Shown here piece by piece: positions 1 through 8,083 of a DNA stretch of 64,000 nt. Position 1 is the first letter of the stretch. The number at the start of each line of letters is the position of its first letter. Under the pieces are notes generated by a model. It did not search any database. It saw only the letters and a list, made by a program, of their open reading frames with translations, and had not been told where the DNA came from. Origin of the DNA: Neptunomonas phycophila (GTDB lineage Bacteria > Pseudomonadota > Gammaproteobacteria > Pseudomonadales > Balneatricaceae); contig NZ_MRCI01000001.1 of assembly GCF_001922575.1 (NCBI RefSeq), positions 2,108,001 through 2,172,000 of the forward strand, written 5' to 3'. Both the position numbers and the translations under genes were made by a program.

Positions 1-170
1 TCTATTTCATCGCGTACTTGCTTCACAATGGATGCCACTTCTGGGTTATTCCACTGAGAAGCCACATAGCTAGCAAGATGCTCTCGCGCATAGGGAAATA
101 GTACATTATGCACAAACCGTATATCAGTGGTTGTGCCTTCAAGGTCAGTCAAAATAATCGTAATAGTCAT
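1..170 (-). CDS. mtnC: Acireductone synthase (enolase-phosphatase E1) MtnC, N-terminal part
   Basis: This is the first 56 or so codons of a gene that runs off the left edge. The start ATG is at 168-170 on the minus strand. The protein begins MTITIILTDLEGTTTDI, the HAD-phosphatase motif I (DLEGTTT, with the nucleophilic Asp) that typifies MtnC. In the methionine salvage pathway MtnC enolises and dephosphorylates diketo-methylthiopentyl phosphate to the acireductone. It lies 27 bases downstream of mtnB on the same strand, so the two are probably co-transcribed and act in consecutive steps. Only the N-terminus is visible, so catalytic completeness cannot be judged. Confidence 0.9.
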   Translation of the reverse strand, partial: MTITIILTDLEGTTTDIRFVHNVLFPYAREHLASYVASQWNNPEVASIVKQVRDEI

Positions 171-197
171 TTTATTTCACTTTTAAACGGGTGTTAT

Positions 198-815
198 TCA
201 GCCGTCAATTTTACCTAAACGAATGAGCTCTAACTGGCAAGCAAACAAGAACTCCAAGCCTTCGAGGTGACGCCGTGCTTCGTTTATGTCTTTCCCCCAC
301 GCATAAAGTCCATGGCCTTTAACAAGCAAACCCCACTGTAGAGGGTTTTGTGCCCATACATCATTGACAGATGCCGCTAATGCTTGCATATCCTGAGTAT
401 TGTCAAACGCGTAGATCTTAATAAGGTCATCATGGGTCGTGTTACCGGCCAATGATTTTTGCATTTCAAAACCAGATAGGTTGACGGCATCGCCAGAAAT
501 AACACGCGACAGTACAGTGGCCGTTACAGAGTGAGTATGCAAAACGGCCCCTATTTGCGGATCTAACGTGTATAGAGCCGTATGCAGTAGAGTCTCGGCT
601 GACGGTTTTAGCGAGCTATCAATCGCGTTTCCATCCATATCTACTAACAAAAAGTCTTGCTCTGTGAGCGCCCCTTTATGTCGGCCTGACGCGGTGACTA
701 ACGCCGAATGCTCATCATTGCGAATCGAAAAATTACCACCCGTCGCAGGGCACCAGCCTTGCTGATCAATCCAGCGACCTGCATCTATTAACATGCGTGC
801 CAATTCTGACATCAT
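198..815 (-). CDS. mtnB: Methylthioribulose-1-phosphate dehydratase MtnB
   Basis: This 205-residue class II aldolase/adducin-fold protein is a cytoplasmic zinc enzyme. In methionine salvage it dehydrates 5-methylthioribulose 1-phosphate to the diketo compound. Visible marks are the N-terminal ATGGNFSIR segment, the metal-binding LHTHS (His93 and His95), Glu74 in KPSAET, and a third histidine, His168, in VKGHGLYAWG. The length is normal for the family. It is the upstream gene of a mtnB-mtnC pair, so its product feeds the next enzyme. There is an MM doublet at the start, and either Met could initiate. L-fuculose-phosphate-type aldolases share the fold, but the adjacent mtnC settles the assignment. 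Confidence 0.93.
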   Translation of the reverse strand: MMSELARMLIDAGRWIDQQGWCPATGGNFSIRNDEHSALVTASGRHKGALTEQDFLLVDMDGNAIDSSLKPSAETLLHTALYTLDPQIGAVLHTHSVTATVLSRVISGDAVNLSGFEMQKSLAGNTTHDDLIKIYAFDNTQDMQALAASVNDVWAQNPLQWGLLVKGHGLYAWGKDINEARRHLEGLEFLFACQLELIRLGKIDG

Positions 816-1133
816 TTACCTTATAAACTAGATATCTAAAAGACTAGTTTACGACGAAGCACTCAGGGGTTAAAGCAATACAGATAAGAAGTAACTAAAG
901 GGGAAGTCGGGGCGGTAATGAACCGCCCCTACAAGGGCCGAAATGATTTCGGCTAAGCAGCCCTTACGGGCAAAGGAATCCACAATTCAATGATGTTCAA
1001 GTTCACTAATCACTTAATGCCCTCTGAAGATCTGTGTTTTTAGTATAACTAAAAGATGAGTGATGCCAATGTCTGATTTTTCCAGTAATGTCGTATAATC
1101 CGTGAATTGATTTCATAAATAGGATTTTTCGAT
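816..1133. repeat. Intergenic region with three consecutive hairpins (REP-like)
   Basis: This is the divergent gap between mtnB and purT. It holds three stem-loops in close succession at 909-929 (GGGGCGGT/ACCGCCCC), 937-953 (GCCGAAAT/ATTTCGGC) and 960-971 (GCCC/GGGC with loop TTAC). The GC-rich block stands out from the AT-rich flanks and resembles intergenic REP-type palindromes. It lacks the conserved motifs of the SAM-I or SAH riboswitches one might expect near methionine salvage genes. The promoters for mtnB and purT must also lie here; an AT-rich stretch at 1060-1130 precedes purT. Confidence 0.5.
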
Positions 1134-2324
1134 ATGACTAGCATCGGCTCCCCTTATTCCAGCCACTCTACTCGTGTTCTTATGTGCGGCGGAGGCGAAC
1201 TAGGAAAAGAGGTCGTCATTGAGCTACAACGTCTTGGAGTAGAAGTCGTAGTTGTCGACCGGTACGCTCACGCTCCTGCGATGCAAGTCGCCCACCGAAG
1301 CCATGTCATATCGATGCTAGATGGCGAAGCGCTCAGAGAAGTAATTGAAGCTGAACAGCCTCATTATATCGTCCCTGAAATAGAAGCCATCTCGACCAAC
1401 ACCTTGGTGGATATGGAAAAAGAAGGCTATACCGTCATCCCGACAGCCAAAGCGGCTCAACTCACAATGAACCGCGAGGGCATTCGTCGCTTGGCCGCTG
1501 AGGAACTAGGACTAGCGACCTCCCCTTACCGCTTTGCAGCAACTGAAGAGGAGTACATAGCGGCAGTAAACGAAATTGGCTTACCTTGTGTTGTTAAACC
1601 CATCATGAGCTCATCAGGTAAGGGTCAAAGCACGCTAAAAACTCACGATGATATCGCCCCTGCTTGGACTTATGCCCAAGAAGGCGGACGGGCAGGCCAA
1701 GGGAAAGTTATTGTCGAAGGCTTTGTCGAATTTGATTATGAAATCACCCTTCTAACCGTTCGCCATGTTGGCGGCACTAGCTTTTGTGAGCCTATTGGGC
1801 ATGTGCAAGTCGATGGTGATTATCGACAGTCTTGGCAACCGCAGGCCATGTCAGCGGCCGCCTTAGACGCCGCCAAAGCAGCTGCCCATAAAGTCACCGA
1901 AGCGTTAGGCGGGCGTGGTATTTTTGGTGTTGAGCTATTTATTAAAGGTGATGAAGTACTCTTTAGTGAAGTATCACCGCGTCCTCACGACACTGGCCTG
2001 GTCACACTTATTTCGCAAGACTTGTCTGAGTTTGCGCTGCATGCTCGAGCCATTTTGGGATTACCCATTCCCAACATACACTTTCACGGCCCTAGTGCTT
2101 CCAGTGTAATTTTAGTAGAAGGTCAATCGACAGATGTTGAGTTTGGAAACCTGAGTGCTGTGCTGAGCCAACCCAATACCCAATTGCGTTTATTTGGCAA
2201 ACCCGAAGTGTCAGGGCAACGCAGAATGGGGGTTGTACTGGCGCGAGCTAATGAGACAGACGAAGCAATTTCGACAGCCAAAGCGGGCTCAGCTGCTGTT
2301 CAAGTAACGCTACATACTGAATGA
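1134..2324 (+). CDS. purT: Formate-dependent phosphoribosylglycinamide formyltransferase PurT
   Basis: This 396-residue ATP-grasp enzyme uses formate and ATP to formylate GAR in the third step of de novo purine synthesis; it is the folate-independent alternative to PurN. Visible features are the N-terminal nucleotide-fold glycine loop ([11 protein letters not shown], near residue 17), the PEIEAI segment, the ATP-grasp lysine region [14 protein letters not shown], and the metal-binding [15 protein letters not shown] near residues 277-291. The length matches the family. It is monocistronic by context, facing away from mtnB and convergent with bfd. No clear PurR operator was seen upstream. Confidence 0.96.
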   Translation: MTSIGSPYSSHSTRVLMCGGGELGKEVVIELQRLGVEVVVVDRYAHAPAMQVAHRSHVISMLDGEALREVIEAEQPHYIVPEIEAISTNTLVDMEKEGYTVIPTAKAAQLTMNREGIRRLAAEELGLATSPYRFAATEEEYIAAVNEIGLPCVVKPIMSSSGKGQSTLKTHDDIAPAWTYAQEGGRAGQGKVIVEGFVEFDYEITLLTVRHVGGTSFCEPIGHVQVDGDYRQSWQPQAMSAAALDAAKAAAHKVTEALGGRGIFGVELFIKGDEVLFSEVSPRPHDTGLVTLISQDLSEFALHARAILGLPIPNIHFHGPSASSVILVEGQSTDVEFGNLSAVLSQPNTQLRLFGKPEVSGQRRMGVVLARANETDEAISTAKAGSAAVQVTLHTE

Positions 2325-2477
2325 CATGATTTACCGCATGTAAAATGCAAAAAAAACCGTGCCCGCTTCAACTATTTTCACATAATCGGGCAGCTTTATA
2401 GATCGGAAGGTTATAAAAAAGACACGGCAAATATAGCCGACAAAACAAACTAAGCGGTAATGATAACCGCAATCACT

Positions 2478-2678
2478 TCAAACAGCAGAGTAAGCGAGAG
2501 AGTCCACTTCAGCATCATCAAAATGGCCTTTGATTATCTGACGTGCCACACGTGTACATTTGCCGCAACAGTTCCCAACTGACAGGGTTTTGTTCAATTC
2601 TCGGATGCTAGTAGCCCCTTCTTCAACAGCTTGAAGAATCTGAGAATCGGTGACACCGTTACAGATACAGACATACAT
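2478..2678 (-). CDS. bfd: Bacterioferritin-associated ferredoxin Bfd
   Basis: This small [2Fe-2S] protein of 66 residues delivers electrons to bacterioferritin so that stored iron can be reduced and released. The four cluster ligands are visible as Cys4, Cys6, Cys38 and Cys41 (CIC near the start, CCGKC later), the BFD-domain pattern. The start was moved from an upstream ATG at 2696 to the Met of MYVCIC, where family members begin. It is divergent from two bacterioferritin genes, its physical partners. A Fur-box-like palindrome lies just upstream, consistent with induction under iron limitation. Confidence 0.93.
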   Translation of the reverse strand: MYVCICNGVTDSQILQAVEEGATSIRELNKTLSVGNCCGKCTRVARQIIKGHFDDAEVDSLAYSAV

Positions 2679-2702
2679 AGTGATAATCAGTCCCATTTGT
2701 TT

Positions 2703-2724
2703 TGAGAAATGATAATAATTCTCA
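2703..2724. promoter_or_regulatory. Probable Fur box between bfd and bfr
   Basis: TGAGAA and TTCTCA arms flank an ATGATAATAA core, giving the AT-rich GATAAT-type palindrome of the ferric uptake regulator. It lies 25 bases upstream of the chosen bfd start and between divergent iron-storage genes. Repression of bfd under iron sufficiency is the expected effect. An influence on the bfr genes, which begin 120 bases away, is possible but inferred. Confidence 0.7.
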
Positions 2725-2846
2725 TAGGCTTTTATATCAAGTGCTGCACGTTCAGTCTCAATGACTTTTTTTCATTTTCAAAAGAGTGTGCTTTAATTGC
2801 GCTCATATTATTTAACCTCTTATTTTTCTATTAGCCGGAGGCGGCC

Positions 2847-3311
2847 ATGCAAGGCGATAAAAACGTCCTGAGCATCCTTAACAAGGTGCTTACTGCAGAA
2901 TTGACATCAATTAACCAATTTTTCCTACATGCTCGCATGTACAAAAATTGGGGCTTAAATGAGCTAAACAATAAAGCCTATAAAAAGTCGATCAAGGACA
3001 TGAAGCAAGCTGACGAACTAATAGAGCGTATCTTGTTCCTTGAAGGCTTACCCAATCTGCAACACTTAGAGCGGCTGCGAATTGGTGAACACACCGAAGA
3101 AATGCTGCAAGGCGATTTAGATTTCGAAATGGATCAGCTAGCATTGCTACGTGAAGCCATCGCTCTATGCGAAACAGCATTAGATTATGTTAGCCGTGAT
3201 ATTTTAGAAGAGATTCTTGAAGCCGAAGAAGAGCATGTAGACTGGATTGAATGCCAGCAACACCTAATCGCTCAAATGGGTATCGAGAACTACTTACAAA
3301 GCCAACTTTAA
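2847..3311 (+). CDS. bfr: Bacterioferritin, heme-binding subunit with altered ferroxidase site
   Basis: This 154-residue four-helix ferritin-fold subunit opens with [15 protein letters not shown] and ends with the typical IENYLQSQ. It forms part of the 24-mer shell that mineralises iron in the cytosol. Counting against the well-known E. coli Bfr, Met52 (the heme ligand) is kept, as are Glu18, Glu94, Glu127 and His130. However, ferroxidase ligands 51 and 54 are Asp and Gln instead of Glu and His, so the di-iron site is probably impaired. A strong ribosome site (GGAGG) precedes the ATG. The next gene, 13 bases on, has the opposite pattern, so the two are best read as complementary subunits of a mixed shell. 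Confidence 0.92.
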   Translation: MQGDKNVLSILNKVLTAELTSINQFFLHARMYKNWGLNELNNKAYKKSIKDMKQADELIERILFLEGLPNLQHLERLRIGEHTEEMLQGDLDFEMDQLALLREAIALCETALDYVSRDILEEILEAEEEHVDWIECQQHLIAQMGIENYLQSQL

Positions 3312-3324
3312 ACGGGGAAAACTC

Positions 3325-3792
3325 ATGAAAGGTAATCAACGTGTCATCGCCGGACTGAACTCTCTGCTTGCTATGGAGTTGGCAGCAATGGATCAGTACT
3401 TCATCCATTCTCGTATGTATGATGACTGGGGCTTAAGCAAACTTTTTGAACGCATAGATCACGAGTTTGATGATGAGAAAGGTCATGCGGCTGCGTTAAT
3501 CGAGCGTATGCTATTTTTGGAAGGTGTACCTGACATGGTCACACGTACAGGCCTCAAAATCGGTACCAACGTTGTTGATATGATTGAAAGTGATTTACGT
3601 ATCGAATACGAAGTAGGTAACCAGCTAAAAACCGTCATTAAAATCTGTGAAGAAGAGCAGGATTACCAAACTCGCGAAATTCTAGAGAAGCTACTAGAAG
3701 ATACCGAAGAAGACCACGCACATTGGTTAGAGCAACAACTACGCCTCATTAAAATGATTGGCCTAGAAAATTATACGCAGTCTCAAATGTAA
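3325..3792 (+). CDS. bfr: Bacterioferritin, ferroxidase subunit lacking the heme methionine
   Basis: This is a 155-residue bacterioferritin paralogue immediately downstream of the first. The ferroxidase ligands Glu18, Glu51, His54 and Glu94 are intact. Glu128 and His131 correspond to the usual 127/130 because one residue is inserted. Position 52 is Lys, so the axial heme ligand is lost. It would therefore oxidise Fe(II) but not bind heme in a homodimer. With the upstream subunit it should form a hetero-oligomer, as described for two-gene bacterioferritins in Neisseria and Pseudomonas. It is co-transcribed with the first subunit and ends at a clear terminator. Confidence 0.92.
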   Translation: MKGNQRVIAGLNSLLAMELAAMDQYFIHSRMYDDWGLSKLFERIDHEFDDEKGHAAALIERMLFLEGVPDMVTRTGLKIGTNVVDMIESDLRIEYEVGNQLKTVIKICEEEQDYQTREILEKLLEDTEEDHAHWLEQQLRLIKMIGLENYTQSQM

Positions 3793-3811
3793 TTTAACCT
3801 GTGTATTTACT

Positions 3812-3840
3812 AAGGCGGCTTTTTAAAAGTCGCCTTTTTT
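3812..3840 (+). terminator. Rho-independent terminator after the bfr pair
   Basis: An 11-bp stem (AGGCGGCTTTT pairing with AAAAGTCGCCT, one G-T pair) is followed by a run of T. It lies 20 bases after the second bfr stop and ahead of the convergent kinase gene. Confidence 0.85.
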
Positions 3841-3849
3841 ATTGGCAGC

Positions 3850-4662
3850 TTAGTACCTTGATATAGATATAGTGTCCGCTTTATCTAAACCATTAACTGC
3901 CTGCCACATAGCCTCTAAAGCAACTAACCAGTGCTGCGTAGCATCAATCCCCTCTTTCACCATGGATGCAGACAAGCCTCGAAATGCAGGTAGCTCTTTG
4001 CATAATATGTCGGCAGAAATTCCCCAATGTTGGTGCAATCCGCAGGCGTCGACCCATGCTGAACCGATCCCTGCATACTCCCAATCAAGCAAGACAGCTT
4101 GAAGATTAGCTGTCTGATGGCTCGCTACTATATTACCTGGATGAAGGTCATGATGTGTCCATACATAATCAAGCGGCGGTAACTGGTTAAATAGAGCTTG
4201 GGTTTTATGCAATAGAGGCAACCATCGCTTTTGCTGGCTCAAGGGTGCTTGTTCAATTTTTTCTTGGTAAGAGCGCCATAAGCCATGATAGTCGATTAAT
4301 AATGATGAGCTATCTTCAGGCTCTGGCAAACGCTGTAACTCTGCAACAATAGCCACAATAGACATGGGATCGAGCGTTGTGGCTTCATCATAAAGCGGAC
4401 TTAATAACCACTCCTTAGTTATTGCTATTACAACCGGGGCCCATGCATAGCCCTGAATGGCGGCTAATACTTGCTCTTCCCGCCCACGGTTAACCCCTAA
4501 GACAGACACCGATGTATTCACGCGTAGCACACACGCATCACTCAAGCCTTCACTTACGTATATGTGATTAGTCGTCCCTTGCCGAGCCAGTCCTTGCCAC
4601 CTAGCGGGTCTGCCTAACAATTCATTCACAATACATTGGATATCCGGATCGAGTATTACCAT
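3850..4662 (-). CDS. thiK: Choline/aminoglycoside-kinase-fold phosphotransferase, probable thiamine kinase
   Basis: This 270-residue protein has the APH/choline-kinase fold. The catalytic loop HHDLHPGNIV (near residue 167) and the metal-binding LLDWEYAGIG (near 190) are the Brenner-type HxDxxxxN and DxD-like motifs. Family members phosphorylate small alcohols. The gene diverges from a TPP-riboswitch-controlled thiamine ABC transporter, and its length matches E. coli ThiK (about 274 residues), so phosphorylation of imported or salvaged thiamine is the likely role. The specificity is inferred from context; choline or another alcohol substrate remains possible. No strong ribosome site is visible before the ATG. 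Confidence 0.68.
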   Translation of the reverse strand: MVILDPDIQCIVNELLGRPARWQGLARQGTTNHIYVSEGLSDACVLRVNTSVSVLGVNRGREEQVLAAIQGYAWAPVVIAITKEWLLSPLYDEATTLDPMSIVAIVAELQRLPEPEDSSSLLIDYHGLWRSYQEKIEQAPLSQQKRWLPLLHKTQALFNQLPPLDYVWTHHDLHPGNIVASHQTANLQAVLLDWEYAGIGSAWVDACGLHQHWGISADILCKELPAFRGLSASMVKEGIDATQHWLVALEAMWQAVNGLDKADTISISRY

Positions 4663-4732
4663 AAAAAATCTGTACGTTGTCGTCTTTCAAGGAGGTTTGC
4701 TTTTTAGCAGTTATGGTACACTAGCGGTCCAC

Positions 4733-4820
4733 TTATCGGGGTGCCAAATGAAGATACTAACTCATTGGCTGAGATCTTACCCGCTGAACCTGACACGGTT
4801 AATACCGTCGTAGGGAATAG
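4733..4820 (+). ncRNA. TPP riboswitch (THI element)
   Basis: The conserved blocks appear in order: CGGGGTGCC, GGCTGAGATC, TTACCCGCTGAACCTGA, CGGTTAATACCGTCG and TAGGGAA. These build the P1-P5 elements of the thiamine-pyrophosphate aptamer. The last block ends about ten bases before the thiB ATG at 4828, and the AGGGAATAGGA sequence also serves as the ribosome binding region. Control is therefore most likely translational, by hiding the Shine-Dalgarno sequence when TPP is bound. The element faces the transporter genes only, not the divergent kinase. Confidence 0.95.
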
Positions 4821-4827
4821 GATATTT

Positions 4828-5808
4828 ATGAAAAGAACATCTCTGTTTACACTCGCCGCCTCTGCTTTGCTTACCTCATCATGTTTTGCGGCCGATTTAA
4901 CCATTTACACCTATGACTCATTCAATTCTGAGTGGGGACCTGGGCCGCAGCTCGAAAAAAGCTTTGAGGCTCAGTGCCAATGCGACATCGAGTTTATTGC
5001 GGTAGACGATGGAGTCAGCATTCTTAATCGTGCTCGCATCGAAAAAGCATCAACCAAAGCGGATGTGTTGCTCGGGTTAGATGACTCACTCACTCAAGTT
5101 ACGCGTGATGAAGGCCTTGTTCAGGCGCACGGTGTTGACCTATCAAGCTTAACCTCTGCTCTTGCTTGGGATGACGAAGATTTCGTTCCATTCGATTATG
5201 GGTACTTTTCGTTTATTTACGATAGTAGCAAAATCGCGCAGCCTGCTGACTCGCTAAAGGCGTTGATTAGCTCTAACGCCAGCGTCATTTACCAAGACCC
5301 ACGCACCAGCACACCGGGTCAGGGTTTAATGCTTTGGGTGAACGCAGTGTACGGTGATGAGGCTGCCAGCGCATGGGCAGAATTAGCCAAGCACACAGTA
5401 ACGGTTACCAAAGGATGGTGGGAAGCATACAGCATGTTCTTAGAAGGCGGGGCCGATTATGTGCTCAGTTATAACACGTCACCGGCCTATCACGCTGTAG
5501 TGGATGGAGAAAGCAAATACAAAGCCGCGCTTTTTGATGAAGGCCATATAGCGCAGGTTGAGGTCGCGGCAATCAGTCAATACAGCGACAATCCTGAACT
5601 CGCTAAACAGTTCTTGTCATTTTTGATCTCGCCCGAGGCACAACACATTATCCCTACCACCAACTGGATGTTGCCTGTTATTGATAATGTAGAACTCCCA
5701 GCGCCGTTCTCATCATTAATTACGCCTAAGCGCTTGAACTTCACCCCGGCACAAGTGGCTGAACAACGCAAAGCTATGATCAGTACATGGCGGTCATCTG
5801 CTCAATAA
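4828..5808 (+). CDS. thiB: Thiamine ABC transporter, periplasmic binding protein
   Basis: This is a 326-residue periplasmic binding protein for thiamine, its mono- and pyrophosphate. It starts MKRTSLFTLAAS with a signal peptide probably cut after Phe-Ala near residue 21. The mature part begins DLTIYTYDSFNSEWGPG, typical of ThiB. An upstream GTG at 4741 in the same frame was rejected because it lies inside the riboswitch. It overlaps thiP by one base (TAATG), so translation is coupled. Expression is controlled by the TPP riboswitch. Confidence 0.95.
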   Translation: MKRTSLFTLAASALLTSSCFAADLTIYTYDSFNSEWGPGPQLEKSFEAQCQCDIEFIAVDDGVSILNRARIEKASTKADVLLGLDDSLTQVTRDEGLVQAHGVDLSSLTSALAWDDEDFVPFDYGYFSFIYDSSKIAQPADSLKALISSNASVIYQDPRTSTPGQGLMLWVNAVYGDEAASAWAELAKHTVTVTKGWWEAYSMFLEGGADYVLSYNTSPAYHAVVDGESKYKAALFDEGHIAQVEVAAISQYSDNPELAKQFLSFLISPEAQHIIPTTNWMLPVIDNVELPAPFSSLITPKRLNFTPAQVAEQRKAMISTWRSSAQ

Positions 5809-7457
5809 TGACGCTCGGTAAAACTTCACCAGCCAAGAAAATAGGCTTGTTTTCGCTCAGCCAACTGTGTTGGTTGAGCTATCCGGTTACTCTCTTAGTC
5901 ACCTTACTCGCCTTCTATGGGTTAATGAGCTTTGAGGGTGATTCTGCTGATTGGCAGCTGTTAACTGATAGTTACTTCCTAGGGGTTCTTGGATTTACGC
6001 TCAAACAATCAACCATTAGTAGCTTTGCCTCTGTTCTATTCGCTATACCTATTGCTAGAGCGCTTAACCAACTCAATGCTCAACGCTTTAAGAATATATT
6101 TTTAGGTTTATGCCTACTCTGTTTTGTGACACCCACGTTGGTGGTTGTCACAGGATTAGTCGCATTACTGGGGCGATCAGGTTGGCTTACGCCCTACATA
6201 GAGTCCTTAGTAGAGGACTACAGTTGGAACCTCTACGGGCTAAACGGGATTCTACTTGCTCATCTTTTTATGAATATGCCCTTCGCTATTCGTATTATTC
6301 ACCAACAGCTTGCCACGATTCCTGACACCAGTTGGCGATTAGCCAAACAACTCAAACTCTCGCCTTGGCAACGATTTGTCATTATCGAGAAGCCTGTGAT
6401 TCAGTCTGCAGGGCTGATGTTGTTTGGCTTTATATTTGTACTGTGTTTTAACAGTTTTGCGGTCGTTTTAGCATTAGGCGGTGGGCCACAATCCACAACA
6501 TTAGAAGTCGCTGTTTACCAAGCATTAAAATATGACTTTAATATCTCCGAAGCGCTGACTCTTGCCTGGAGTCAACTCCTGATTGCTGGCGGTTTGTATG
6601 CTTGTTTTTCCGCTATGGGAACTCCTGTCTGGCAAAGCCATGAAGTAATTAACCAAACCACTCGCCCCTACCCGCTAACGAGCCAAGGTTCTCGTCTACG
6701 CTTACTTGCTCTGTGCGGCATGGGCATTCTTTTACTGCTGCCTTACGTTGCACTTTTACCCAGCATCTCGTTGTTTTTCACGGCTGATATATGGCGTTTA
6801 GTCATGCAACCCTTATTACTCAGTATAGGGTTGGGGATGACATCAGCATCAATCAGCTTAGTAATGGCGTATACGCTTCTCCAACCCATTCGCAGCCAAC
6901 TCAAGCAAAAACGATCAATGCGGGTCAAACTCTTGGAGCAGGTGGCAACTCATCAATTGTTTGCACCTGCTATGGTTATATCGGTTGGTCTATTCGTTTT
7001 TTTACTACCGCGTGTTGATCTGGACCGCTGGGGTATTATTGTGGTCATTCTGTTAAATTCAGCAGTATTAGTGCCTTTTGCATTTCAAAAGCTCAAGCCT
7101 CGACTTATACAGTTTGACCAACAATACGACCGCCTTTGCTTGTCATTAAAGCTCAACACTTGGGAACGCTGGAAAATAGAATGGGCATTTATTAGACCCA
7201 GCTTTATTTCAGCGGCTAGCCTTGTCTTTGTGCTGGCTGCAGGCGATGTTGCTATATTCGCCATATTTGGACCTAGTGATTGGAGCACACTTCCTTGGCT
7301 TATCTATAGCCTAGCAGGTACATACCGGATTCCTGAAGCCAGTGCCGCTTCATTACTTTTATTATTAGTCTGCGCGGGGGCTTTATGGCTATTACAACTC
7401 GTTGCTAACCGCACAGCCATATCATCAGTGGAGCCCTCAACAGATGCTGAACCTTAA
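5808..7457 (+). CDS. thiP: Thiamine ABC transporter, permease
   Basis: This is a 549-residue inner-membrane protein with about twelve hydrophobic segments. It is a fused double permease: two copies of the binding-protein-dependent transport domain, as in ThiP (about 536 residues in E. coli). EAA-like loops are visible around residues 170-200 (RLAKQLKLSPWQRF) and again near 430-450 (LSLKLNTWERWKIEW); these dock on the ATPase. The start at the TAATG overlap with thiB was preferred to one seven codons earlier. The end overlaps thiQ by 14 bases, so the three genes form one operon. Confidence 0.94.
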   Translation: MTLGKTSPAKKIGLFSLSQLCWLSYPVTLLVTLLAFYGLMSFEGDSADWQLLTDSYFLGVLGFTLKQSTISSFASVLFAIPIARALNQLNAQRFKNIFLGLCLLCFVTPTLVVVTGLVALLGRSGWLTPYIESLVEDYSWNLYGLNGILLAHLFMNMPFAIRIIHQQLATIPDTSWRLAKQLKLSPWQRFVIIEKPVIQSAGLMLFGFIFVLCFNSFAVVLALGGGPQSTTLEVAVYQALKYDFNISEALTLAWSQLLIAGGLYACFSAMGTPVWQSHEVINQTTRPYPLTSQGSRLRLLALCGMGILLLLPYVALLPSISLFFTADIWRLVMQPLLLSIGLGMTSASISLVMAYTLLQPIRSQLKQKRSMRVKLLEQVATHQLFAPAMVISVGLFVFLLPRVDLDRWGIIVVILLNSAVLVPFAFQKLKPRLIQFDQQYDRLCLSLKLNTWERWKIEWAFIRPSFISAASLVFVLAAGDVAIFAIFGPSDWSTLPWLIYSLAGTYRIPEASAASLLLLLVCAGALWLLQLVANRTAISSVEPSTDAEP

Positions 7458-8076
7458 TCATGTTTACGTCACCTTAGATGGCTACCCGCTGCATTATCAT
7501 TTTTCAGTAAAAGCCAAAGAGATTGTCGCCATTCAAGGAGCCAGTGGAGTTGGCAAAACCACCTTGCTGAATGTTATTGCTGGCTTTATAGCACCTGATG
7601 AAGGACAGATTGTTTGGGACAACACTGAATTAACAGCACTGCCTGTTGATAGACGGCCAGTGGCTATGCTTTTCCAAGATCACAATTTGTTTGAGCATCT
7701 AACGGTAATGGACAATTTACGCCTTGGATTCGACCAAGAAGCCCCTGAGCATCTGATTAAACATTCGGCACTCACATTAGGTGTCAGTGAGCATTTAACC
7801 AAAATGCCCCATCAGCTTTCCGGTGGCCAACGCCAACGCATTGGCCTGCTTAGGACACTATTGCGGCCAGAGCCAATCATCTTGTTAGACGAACCATTTG
7901 CCGAGCTAGACCCTGCCACCCGCGAGTTAGCTGGAAATTGGGTACGAGAAATAGCTAAGTCAGCGAAAAAGACTGTGTTGCTGGTTACTCATCAGCATGA
8001 AGATGTAGAGCGTGTAGCGGATCGCCGTATCGAATTGCACTACCCTGGAGCACCGCTCGATACGGCTAAAGCGTAA
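7444..8076 (+). CDS. thiQ: Thiamine ABC transporter, ATPase
   Basis: This is a 210-residue ABC ATPase that powers thiamine import with ThiB and ThiP. The Walker A GASGVGKTT, Q-loop LFQDHNLFEHLTV, signature LSGGQRQRIGL, Walker B IILLDEPFAELDP and H-loop LLVTHQHEDV are all present, so it should be active. The start MLNLNHVYV was taken inside the end of thiP; an ATG 14 codons earlier lies deeper in thiP and adds a non-family extension. The stop is only seven bases from the convergent pyrC stop, with no terminator between them. Confidence 0.94.
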   Translation: MLNLNHVYVTLDGYPLHYHFSVKAKEIVAIQGASGVGKTTLLNVIAGFIAPDEGQIVWDNTELTALPVDRRPVAMLFQDHNLFEHLTVMDNLRLGFDQEAPEHLIKHSALTLGVSEHLTKMPHQLSGGQRQRIGLLRTLLRPEPIILLDEPFAELDPATRELAGNWVREIAKSAKKTVLLVTHQHEDVERVADRRIELHYPGAPLDTAKA

Positions 8077-8083
8077 CGGCGGC

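Noticed and set aside
568-765. Open frame opposite mtnB on the plus strand
   Set aside because: It overlaps the well-supported mtnB gene and has no ribosome site or family resemblance.
816-1133. SAM or SAH riboswitch ahead of mtnB
   Set aside because: Hairpins are present but the conserved core sequences of those classes were not found.
4741-4827. N-terminal extension of thiB from a GTG
   Set aside because: These codons lie within the TPP riboswitch, and the signal peptide starts at the downstream ATG.
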